Source: Oasisia sp. SBJ-2009
Lineage: Eukaryota; Annelida; Polychaeta; Sabellida; Siboglinidae
Assembly: GCA_964017155.1 (NCBI GenBank)
Contig: OZ024864.1
Span: 35,322,029 to 35,386,028 of the forward strand
Direction: 5' to 3'
DNA: 64,000 bases
Shown here: piece after piece, positions 1 to 9,669 of the stretch
Layout of the letters: the number at the start of each line of letters is the position of its first letter
Position numbering within the stretch: position 1 is the first letter of the stretch
The notes under the pieces: model-generated
Told to the model about the DNA's origin: nothing
The model's database searches: none
Seen by the model: only the letters and a program-made list of their open reading frames with translations
Made by a program: the position numbers and the translations under genes

Positions 1-740
1 GCAGCAGGCAAAAAACGTTGCGGACAGTGTCAACACTGACAGAAGAGATACAAATACATGGTTTTAAGAGTCCATTGTCCACTACATTTTAAACAATACT
101 TTAACCGGTGCAGTGACAATATGTCAACCGACAATTTGTGACTGCATCGTTCTTAAAAAAACTTTAACACACTTTACGACCTTATTAAATTTATGTATTT
201 TAGCTATGCATATTTTATTTGTTTATTTTTTATTAGTCTGTTTATATGACGTAAAGTTAATTTTAGCTGTTTAAATAATTATTTTTAAGTGATATCTACT
301 ATTTCTACCTTAAATTATGTTTTAAATTCATGTATTATAGCCTTCTATATTTTGTGTTTATTTTTTATTAGTCTTGTTTATATGATGCTTTGATGACGTA
401 AACTTAATTTTAGCCATATGTTTGTGATATCTACTATTGTACAGGTAAAGCGCCTTGAACAGTTTGAACTAGACTTGGCGCTACACCTGTATGTGGTTGT
501 GAACAATAAGCATGCACATGCCGTGTTCACTCCAGATAGTGCATCGAAGAAGTTCACGCCAATCACATCAACAACGATGGAGTTGCTCCAGACACACACC
601 CGTAGGTGACACACAACGTGTCGACGACAAGACAATGATTATGTCACTCGCGAATGTGACGCGTTCCACAGCGTGGAAGGTGTAGCCAGAGAACTGGCAC
701 AAGCATGCGACACACAAAACGGCTCAGCGGGTCCAGTCAG
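1..740. other. AT-rich intergenic DNA, no gene seen
   Basis: No coding segment with recognisable homology is visible. The stretch around 190-420 repeats an AT-rich phrase (near 230-260 and 365-410, ending in a TGACGTAAA-like word), which suggests an old local duplication. The short open frames on both strands near 378-635 resemble no family I know. Confidence 0.5.
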
Positions 741-782
741 TCAGCAACGTGTGGTGGTGGAGAACAACAGGTGATGAAGACA

Positions 783-962
783 GGTGGAGAGGCGAGGCGG
801 TAGTTGAACTCTGTTGGAGAGGTGAGGGGGTAGTTGAACTCTGTTGGAGAGGTGAGGGGGTAGTTGAACTCTGTTGGAGAGGTGAGGGGGTAGTTGAACT
901 CTGTTGGAGAGGTGAGGGGGTAGTTGAACTCTGTTGGAGAGGTGAGGGGGTAGTTGAACTCT
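783..962. repeat. 30-bp minisatellite, six copies
   Basis: Six head-to-tail 30-bp units. The word TGGAGAGG recurs at 784, 814, 844, 874, 904 and 934. The first unit differs at a few bases and the rest are almost identical. Because 30 is a multiple of three, several frames stay open through the array; these frames are artefacts of the period. Confidence 0.95.
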
Positions 963-2011
963 ATCTTTATAGTTTGTTTCAGTGGCCACCTCAATTTTGA
1001 GGCTAATATTATAGTATTCGACCGCATTATCACCCATTGGTGATTAGATCAAAATGTTCTTAAAGAGAACACATATGCAACAAGTTTAACCTAATGTGGC
1101 GATATCTACACCTCTACAGGGATGGAGGTGTAGATATGATGATAGTTTAATAAACCATTAAATGAACAAGCGAAGTAAATTTCGAGTTTGAATGCAAAAA
1201 CTGGGGAAAGCTAGGTGTTTTCACAAGTAGTGGCTGTGAGATCAGTTCTCTATGTTTGCAGGAAACGTGGCTCGATTAAAAATACACATAAATATGCCAG
1301 GGCCAAATCTGTAGTACACATCCTGGTAATATACCTCAGCAAAAATACTATTACAAATCTGTACAAATAAAATACAATCAAATACAGACACTCGACAAGG
1401 CCAGTTTTCTGAAGTAAAAAGTTGCGCCGCCATGTTGAACAAAATAATTCTTGGAAATACATTTGGATGAGATCAAGGAAAACCCGTCACATGGTGCAAC
1501 TTGTCATTATAAGCTATATGGAAAATAGTGCCCAAATGAATATTTTGTCCTAAATAATGTACTTATTAAACAAATCCTACCTTATCAAACTTAAGTATTA
1601 TCAAGAACACCAACAGCTTTGTATAGGAAAAAAGCGTCCCCATCTGAAAAATTTCAAAACTATAGTGTGTTTTGGCCCATAACAACTGTTCACATATCGC
1701 CTGGAAGCTTACTGTACAGCGAATCAATGCGCAACCTCACTAGCACTGGATGTGTTATGACACACAGAAAATTGGAAAGGAAACACTGTGTTATTTTGTT
1801 AAGTGTAAATATATGTTCATATAAAACACTGAACTATTTTGAGGGGTTGTATCGAGTGATATCTTTATTACCAGTACATGTAGTTTATTATACTTGAATG
1901 GACGATTAATTAGTTACTTTGGGAAATTTGGCAACCCGCGTAGTTATCAACCTAAAATCAAGATGGCGGCACCCGGCTGATTGTCAGATCGCGAAATTGC
2001 AACGTGCATGA
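963..2011. other. Intergenic DNA, no gene seen
   Basis: Nothing in this stretch could be assigned. There is a short perfect inverted repeat near 1107-1140 (TCTACACCTC and its complement flanking a GGGATGGA-type loop). No protein similarity was recognised on either strand. Confidence 0.4.
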
Positions 2012-2620
2012 ATGAAGCCAAACGACCTTCTTCTATCTATCAAGTATATGCATGTTATTTGGCAGGACAAAATGCTCTCACCTACCAGTAATCAGCAGGT
2101 CACTGAAGTGACAAGATGGTGTAAGGATAACTACAGATGTGAATTTGAAGACCGGGAGAAGGTAACAGACCTCAGAAAGAAGGAGGATGTGAGTGAGCCA
2201 TGCATTGAGGGAGTGACTGTTGAAATAGTTAATAAGTATAAATATCTAGGCACAGTTTGGGATAATAAACTCACCTTTGAGCACAACGCCAACAAAATCG
2301 TAAAAATAGTCATCAGAAAATGTTCTGCATGTTCCGATTGAGATTTGTTTGTGGGTCCTAAGACTCTACATATTTTATTGTAGCTTCATGCCAGTTCATG
2401 GCATCTGCCTTGACATCTTCTCTTGTCTGCTGGTTTGGTACTTTGAGTGTGACGAATAGAGGCAAGCTGGACAGTAGTGTCAATAGAGGAAGTAAACTTG
2501 TGGGGGTGAGACAGGATGGACTAAATCAGCGAAGAGAAAGGGTATGGAAATATAAGTGACTTGTGTCCTATCCTGTCTTAATTTTATAATAAGAGACTCG
2601 GGGCCTTTACGGCAAAGAAA
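2012..2620 (+). mobile_element. Non-LTR retrotransposon fragment, 3' part of reverse-transcriptase ORF
   Basis: The open frame at 2012-2341 carries the pattern seen in the thumb and connection region of LINE reverse transcriptases: a VTRWCKDN-like helix, DLRKK, then KYKYLGT.WDNKLTFEHN. After a stop or frame break the similarity continues in another frame over about 2390-2570 (SSLVCWFGTLSV, NRGKLDS, RERVWKYK-like words), which is typical of the region just before the end of ORF2. No catalytic motif is present and the fragment is truncated on both sides. The clade (CR1/L2/RTE-like) is not resolved. It is a dead insertion. Confidence 0.7.
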
Positions 2621-2860
2621 GCAAAGACATTGAGCAGCTTTATCCCCACTTCAATACAATTCATCAATCAACCTAAATCCGATTTTAATGTTTTTTACAT
2701 TTTAAATGTTTATACCCATTTCATGATTTTACTAGGTTTATAAATGTAATTAAATAAAAAATTATTATAAATCAATATTTAGTTATATTTATTTAATTTT
2801 AAAATATTTATTTTAAATCAATACTATTTATGTATTTTTTTAACTGACTGAATTTTCAAG

Positions 2861-3400
2861 ATGGCGACATTGGCTGCGAAGCGTCCTTCGTCGTTTGAGG
2901 GGAAGGCTATGAAGAGACAACGTGTGATTCTGTACGGTATGATGGAGGGCCGTATGTATTTTAGAGAGGATTTTACTGCAGGATTGCAGGACATTTTTCC
3001 TGGTTGTGTGAAGGATAATGTGCTATCTTTTGGGCTTTTAAGTAGGAACAACGAGTGGTTCCTTTGTTGTGTGACGGATGAGGCGAACGAGCAGCAGGTC
3101 AATTATTAGTTAAGGAGAAGTATGTGTTTAGAGTGTGGTCAGCTGACCAAGACCAGTTTAAGGCCCGCATCCACTGGGCGCCTCCGTACTTGCCGGATGA
3201 GGTAATAACAAATGTTTTGGGTAAGTTTAGAAAGGTACATGCCATTAATTTTGAAAAATCCAGTAGTAAGGGGTTTGAGGGGGTGAGGATGGGAGTTCGG
3301 ATCAAGATGGATACCCGAGAACAAACGTGTGTTTTGCCGTGTCCCGAGGTTTGATCATTTTTGTGGTAGGGACGTGTTGGAAATGTTCAAGGTGGGTGAC
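2861..3400 (+). mobile_element. Probable LINE ORF1-like (TX1-type) gag fragment
   Basis: Two adjacent plus-strand frames, 2861-3109 and 3124-3354, are separated by a stop and frame change. The second frame has the layout R.W..D..F.ARIHWAPPYLPDEVI followed by a G..GVRMGV segment and a LPCPEV end. This resembles the RNA-binding segment found before CCHC knuckles in TX1-type retrotransposon ORF1 proteins of invertebrates. The first frame (MATLAAKRPSSFEGKAMKRQ...) reads like the N-terminus of the same protein. The expected zinc knuckles are not evident downstream. The family assignment is from recall and uncertain. Confidence 0.35.
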
Positions 3401-4050
3401 ACAGTAACGACATGAAGTGTACAGAACTTTTCGGATTTTGAGTATGTGTATTGCGTAATAATGTCCTACACCTACTCCCTTTGACCTTTCCGTAAAACGT
3501 GACTATCTCGCAAGCTCACACAAAATGCTGACGCCGCATTCCACTAGGAACTGAACATATGAATGTATACAAAACGAAACAAACTTGCTGGGTTCAGCTG
3601 TGCCAGCATCGATGCTTCAGAACAAATTCTAGGTGCCAAGAAGCTCGAGGTCAAATCGGCCTCATTTGCTTCAGCATCGGCTTTTATTACTTCATTGATA
3701 GCCATCGAAGCATTACTATAATTGTACCCAGGTAATTTAAGCTATGTTTGAAGAGTTTGTGTATATCGTTTTCAACATACCTTTTTCATACATGCTTGGT
3801 GCCGCTGAACTACAGGGACTAACGAATTACATCGTCGACGTTGGCTGACCCTGTGTGGGCTCGCACACTTAATTGCACGGCCATGTGCATTGCCCATTCA
3901 ATGTTTATGTGGCCGAGAAACCTGAATCGGAGATTATTGAGAGGGACATTCCCCGAGTGCAATAAGAAGTACGACGCAACAAGATGACAGACACCGAAGT
4001 GCTCACCAAAAGTGAACTTTGGTCATTCAGTGATAACTGATACATTTCTC
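3401..4050. other. Intergenic DNA, no gene seen
   Basis: No coding or repeat structure was recognised apart from the run-in to the downstream minisatellite, whose first partial unit begins near 4000. Confidence 0.4.
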
Positions 4051-4054
4051 ACTC

Positions 4055-5072
4055 TTAGAGACCTTCCGTGTGATAGCTGTACGACATGGCGTCAGCCCTA
4101 GCACAATGACATAAACAGTGATAACTGAGAGACATTCAGAGACCTTCCATGTGGTAGCTGTACGACATGGCGTCAGTCCTAGCACAATGACATAAACAGT
4201 GATAACTGAGACATTCAGAGACCTTCCATGTGGCAGCTGTACGACATGGCGTCAGTCTTAGCACAATGACATAAACAGTGATAACTGAGACATTCAGAGA
4301 CCTTCCGTGTGGCAGCTGTACGACATGGCGTCAGTCCTAGCACAATGACATAAACAGTGATAACTGAGACATTCAGAGACCTTCCATGTGGCAGCTGTAC
4401 GACATGGCGTCAGTCTTAGCACAATGACATAAACAGTGATAACTGAGAGACATTCAGAGACCTTCCGTGTGGCAGCTGTACGACATGGCGTCAGTCTTAG
4501 CACAATGACATAAACAGTGATAACTGAGAGACATTCAGAGACCTTCCGTGTGGCAGCTGTACGACATGGCGTCAGTCTTAGCACAATGACATAAACAGTG
4601 ATAACTGAGACATTCAGAGACCTTCCATGTGGCAGCTGTACGACATGGCGTCAGTCCTAGCACAATGACATAAACAGTGATAACTGAGAGACATTCAGAG
4701 ACCTTCCATGTGGTAGCTGTACGACATGGCGTCAGTCTTAGCACAATGACATAAACAGTGATAACTGAGAGACATTCAGAGACCTTCCATGTGGTAGCTG
4801 TACGACATGGCGTCAGTCCTAGCACAATGACATAAACAGTGATAACTGAGACATTCAGAGACCTTCCATGTGGTAGCTGTATGACATGGCGTCAGTCTTA
4901 GCACAATGACATAAACAGTGATAACTGAGACATTCAGAGACCTTCCATGTGGTAGCTGTATGACATGGCGTCAGTCCTAGCACAATGACATAAACAGTGA
5001 TAACTGAGAGACATTCAGAGACCTTCCATGTGGTAGCTGTATGACATGGCGTCAGTCCTAGTGCAATGACGT
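4055..5072. repeat. 79/81-bp minisatellite, about 13 copies
   Basis: The word ACGACATGGCG recurs at 4081, 4162, 4241, 4320 and onward to about 5040. Units are 79 or 81 bp; the difference is one extra GA dinucleotide in the ACTGAGA(GA)CATTCAG part. Point variants (CCTTCCATG versus CCTTCCGTG, GGTAGCTG versus GGCAGCTG, TCCTAG versus TCTTAG) are distributed in a mosaic way, as expected from unequal exchange or gene conversion. Long minus-strand frames across the array are by-products of the repetition. Confidence 0.95.
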
Positions 5073-5404
5073 AAAAGCCACTTGATCCCTGGACATGATG
5101 GACGAATAGCACGTTGGAAAAAACGATGAGTTTGAGTGCATGCATCAAGGAAACAGGTTTATTCAGCATCACATTTAAACTGGTGTTCCACTTATCAGGA
5201 GTTATTTGTTGATGAAAGAAGCTTCTTCTTCCATTAAATGACCTCGGTCCAGTTTCGAAATCACGGCAGGTGGGATCATTCAAGCCTGTGCAGGGTTCAT
5301 TCGAGTTCTATGTATGCAAAGCCAAGCATGTGCATTCCACATACAGTAGGTTTAGATACTTACATAACATGCACACCTTCAGACATGATTGTATTTTGAT
5401 GATA

Positions 5405-5800
5405 TGGAAGATGAAGGCTGGATGCCCAAAGAACACCTGGTGTACGACAGCAACGAATGACAGAACTGGCTTTTTTGTAATTAAATACATATTTTAAATT
5501 GCTATGTATAATTGTGTATTATTATATAAATTGTGAGCACACTGATTAATGTTTAGTAAGAGACCGCATGATCTAAAAACCAGCATTATTGTTACTATAA
5601 CTCCAGCTGAAACACTGGATATATAGAGAATTCAGAATGAGATCAAACATAGTTGCTTTTACTGACGTGGACACACCCTTAGAATGGGCCAAGACCACAT
5701 ATCCACAAGTCGCTCCGAGATGGACACCACCTGGGAAGATGAAGGGTGGAAGCCCAAAGAACACCTGGCATAAGACAGCAATGAATGACAGAACTGGCTG
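5405..5800 (+). repeat. Direct duplication of a 65-bp segment
   Basis: A segment at about 5405-5470 (GGAAGATGAAGGCTGGATGC to CAGAACTGGCT) recurs with about 10% change at about 5735-5800. The 265 bp between them are unrelated. In one frame the copies read W.DEGWKPKEH-like, but stops prevent any long frame, so coding origin is only a guess. Confidence 0.6.
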
Positions 5801-6565
5801 AGATGGCTGTTTCATGGGGCGAGGCTCAGTCCGCTGAGAACGACTCCATTCGGATGAGAAATATTGTCGAAGCATTATGACCCATCAGGTACGAAGAGGA
5901 TAAGTAGCATAATGTACGTTTACTGGTTCCCATTGTTCAGTTCATCTACAAAACACATTATAGAATATACTATATTATTTCACTATGCAGGGTGATGTTA
6001 TGCTGTGTGGTTATCTTCACTGAGTAGTCTGTTAACACAATACTGGGTGTTTTCTTTATATCATAAAGCAAGGCTTGACCTCAAAACCCCTAACAATGAC
6101 AGTCACAAAGGGTGTTCGTTAACGAAGACCTTACCGCAACCCGTGGTTCTCTTGCTTATCGCACAAGGCAACTGAAGAATGCCGGACACATCTAGGACTG
6201 CTGGACAGCTGCAGGGATGATTATACTGGACTCGTAAGCCGACCCATTCTACACTCAGATTTTCATCATGCCTGAACCAAGACTGTCACAGCTCAATAAC
6301 TCAGTACATCTCAAATACAATGACGGATCGAATTGCTGTTATCATTAGCAATTCATATTTTTTTACAACTGTATTCTCTGCTTGCATGACGCGTCATAGC
6401 GCAAGTCATACGGTGTAACAACATGTCTGCCATTACTCGGTGAATGGTGTCGTGTTGTGCGCTCGCGTTGTATATCCATACCTAAAGTCTTGTTTTACTT
6501 TGTTATTTATCGTTACTTTTGGTTAGTTAAATATTGTTTGTTGTAAGTATCGAAGTTAGATCATT
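5801..6565. other. Intergenic DNA, no gene seen
   Basis: Unique-looking sequence with no recognised gene. The final 150 bp could be the old 5' flank of the broken SWIM/YqaJ gene that starts at 6566. Confidence 0.35.
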
Positions 6566-8755
6566 ATGTCATACGGATATTTGGACGGATCGAGTCATTC
6601 AGACCGAGCGCGCTACATGTCAAAACTGAGAGCGTTGTCTGCGGCCTGCCCGGACAAGATTCCTGCATGTTCGTGGGCAGACGATCCCACGGTGATCGAA
6701 TGGCCCTATGTGGTATACTACCTGATCGACACACCGAGTGTGTTTACGAGAGAAAGCATGAGAAATCGATAGTCTCGAGGCACACAACCAGTTTGAGTCT
6801 GGTTGGGTCAAAACGGTGCTTTACTTTGAGCCCACTGACAGCACTCACTGCATTCTGAAGGCTGATGTCACTCCATCCCAGCAGATCAAACCACCCCTGG
6901 GTTGGTTTGCATGAAAATGACAGGGTTGTGACAGCAGCACACCATGATTGCATTGTGGGTAAGTAAGTACTTACACTAATTCTTTAAAAAATTATACTGA
7001 CAATGAAATCGGTTAAAAAGTCAACATATCCATCAACATAGCTGTGATTATTCTTGTATTAAACTCATACGTGTCAGAATTTTTGTGACATTGTAATTGT
7101 ATGTCCAGTTACATTCATATTTTCAGTATTGTTATAGCGTGATTGAAAGGTATCATTGTATTTAATTATTTTGAGTTATGCTTGGGCAATGTTTACTTCT
7201 GCCCACATGCATTTGCATTATTTCAATTATTGCAATAAATAAAAAAACAATTATATCACAGCAGACATACAATTTATTTTGGTAATCAAAATTAAATTGG
7301 TTTCTTTATATGTGTTTATTTATTACGTTGTTCTGTTTCAGACTCGGTGAATCATGTTCACACGTAGCAGCACTGCTGTTCAAGGTGGGAACTGCGGTAT
7401 GTCTCTGGTACACCAGACGTGCATGTACTGAGCTGCCGTGCTACTGGAACGACTTCGTGAAGAAGGTGAAACCAGCTCCAGTGCACGGCATCCAGTTCTA
7501 CAAGAAATCTGCCACCAAGACGGTTAGTCAGAACAGATATTCCACCCCGAGCATCGCAACTGACCAAGAGCAAAAGCAGTTGCTGGATAGTCTCGCCAGC
7601 TGCTCATGACAGCCTTTTCGAAGAACACCATTTCGCTGGAAGGCAACACCAGAACTGGAGCGATTGCCATATTACCTCACATCGCTCTACAAGCCGGATT
7701 ACGCCAGCATGACTCCGACTCAGATCCACTGTGAGGTGGAGGAAATACTGGCTCACATTGACTGATGCTGAGGTGCGATATATCGACAAGAGCACTGTAA
7801 ATCAGGCTCTTGTCTGACATGGTTTATGATGCGTGCTGCACGGATTACTGCTTCTTGGGCACATTCTGCACACAAGGCTCGACCACCCGTCTGCATCACT
7901 TGTAAAAGGCATTTGCAGTGATAGTTGCAAGCCTTTCTACCGTGCTGCAACAACATGGGGGAAGGACCATGAGTCTGATGCATTAACTGCCTACAGCAAC
8001 ATCGGCGGACACACACATTTCAAACTAGGCAAGACCGGGCTTCATTTGTGCCAAGAATTCCCACACATCGGAGCATCAGCTGTAGGCAGTTAGCCGACTG
8101 TGATTGCCAGTGATCGAGTGACGAAGAGGAGGTATGACAGCAGATCCTTCTTTCTGTTTGGAGAAGGATTTAAACCTAAAACATGGACATGCATATTATG
8201 CCCAGGCACAGTTTACAATTTGTTCATGTGCAACTTTGTTGTTTGGACATCAGTAGTGTGTTGTAGTGGGAGTGCCACGCGATGATGCCTTTGTGTTGGA
8301 CATGGTGGCAAGAATTCCCGTACATCGGAACATAAGCAGATGGGTTGTTGGCCCACTGTGACTGCCAGAGTGACTGTGAAGCTTGAGCTGTATGACAGCA
8401 GATCCTTCTTTCTGATGGAGAAGGATTAAACCTAAAACATGGACATGCATATTATGCCCAGGCACAGTTTACAATTTGTTCATGTGCGACTTTGTTGTGT
8501 AGGCATATGTAGTGTATCACTAGTGTCACTTGTATTGTCAACACGTGTCCATGAGTGTGTCTTTCTCTTCCAGTATGTTGCCGTACACAGGGTCAGCCCC
8601 GCCGTGGATCGTGACACTGAAGAACAAGTTCCGCGCCAGGGTTTTTAGGTACGTTACTGTCTAGTCTACGTCACACACGGACATGGTGCCAAGGTTGTGT
8701 GCATTCTTCAAGCGGTGTGTGACGCCAGAACTACTGACACGTCATATGTAACATG
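6566..8755 (+). pseudogene. Broken SWIM zinc-finger / YqaJ-recombinase-like gene, copy 1
   Basis: The first exon-like piece starts at an ATG at 6566 and reads DGSSHSDRARYMSKLRALS...VEWP.V.YYLIDTPSVF. After a frame change near 6770 it continues as SLEAHNQFESGWVKTVLYF and then ILKADVTPSQQ to about 6960, where GTAAGT could be a donor. A piece after an AG at 7342 reads LGESCSHVAALLFKV...PCYWNDFVKKVKPAPV.GIQFYK: the Cys-X-His of a SWIM finger and the segment that normally follows it. From about 7740 the reading TDAEVRYIDKSTVNQ, ARITAS.AH, WGKDHESDA resembles the start of a YqaJ/exonuclease fold. At least four frame changes and stops make it non-functional. Genes of this type are abundant in molluscan genomes and may be mobile-element derived. 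Confidence 0.6.
8560..8660 (+). other. Exon-like segment with consensus splice borders
   Basis: Within the first YqaJ copy, a stretch of about 80 bp lies between a good acceptor (CTCTTCCAG, ending near 8573) and a good donor (GTACGT near 8649). It encodes LPYTGSAPPWIVTLKNKFRA-like residues in one frame. The second YqaJ copy lacks it, so it is either an insertion or sequence lost from copy 2. I do not recognise the family with confidence. Confidence 0.25.
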
Positions 8756-8819
8756 ACTCACGCTCAGAATCACTTACTGTCAGTGAGATAGTGTCAGAAA
8801 AACTGTATTGCAGTTGTAA

Positions 8820-8960
8820 GATGCCTGCCAAATACAGTGACTTAGACAATGACATAGTTAAGGTACATGAGAATGACCCACTTTCGTGTTGATGGCTTGT
8901 GCTTCGATACCTGCATCAACACCTAAAGCCATAGCCGGCGGTTCTGTCGCTTACGTTGTG
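8820..8960 (+). repeat. Dispersed repeat shared with 15015-15170
   Basis: The two segments share a run of similar words in the same order (GATGCCTGCCAA, GA.AATGACCCACTTT, TTTGTGC.TCGATACCTG, GCCGGCGGTTCTGTCG, ACGTTGT). The copies have diverged by roughly a fifth. The other copy lies just after a broken Academ-like gene, so this may be a piece of a transposon, but no long frame survives in either copy. Confidence 0.6.
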
Positions 8961-9669
8961 TACAATTTGCCAATAAATATAGTACCAGAGAAACACACTG
9001 TTCAGTGACATAGTCAACATCCCCCCTATAGCCCTGTTTTCAAATTTTTGCAATGGTAGCACGAGAAAAGCAATTGTTGACCAAAAATTTGGATCATCAA
9101 AATCATCAACTCGATGGTAAAGTTTTATTTCAAAACCGATGTAAGTTTTAAATTATATATTTATCTACATCTTTGCAAAATGTTGTATAAGTCTATCGAT
9201 TCTCACATGGTTTTCTAGGATCCGCAAAATGCATGGCAAAATGCATCCATTGTGTTCATGTAACCAGCAATGGCCGTCAGACTGACGACTTTTTAGCAGT
9301 ACAAAGTGCCTTAAAAAAATTAATTTCGACATCCTTTTGATAAATATACGACATTGGAATAAATTTTAACACTGTTTTCTGTGTTGTGGTGGGAGTTTAC
9401 TATTGAAATTATTTATTTATGAGGGAGATGTTTGAGGATTTGGTTCGTCCTTTATTGTGGTTCGTCTGGTTCAGATCGTCAATTAGGTCATGTGACCCAT
9501 TTCTCGCCACATCATTGGCTGAGTGTTATTTCCAAACAGAATATACCATGTGCTCAATGTGCTGGGGCTGTTTTTTGTGTGATTGAGAAGGATTTTGTGA
9601 ATAGATTATTTTAATACCCATATTTATTGGCTAATTCTTATTTGTATTCCTTTCTTGAAATAATCCATA

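Noticed and set aside
749..1037. Glu/Gly-Val-rich and Pro-Leu-Thr-Ser repeat proteins
   Set aside because: Artefacts of the 30-bp minisatellite.
4055..5072. Possible CRISPR array
   Set aside because: The whole unit repeats without unique spacers, and the genome is eukaryotic; this is a minisatellite.
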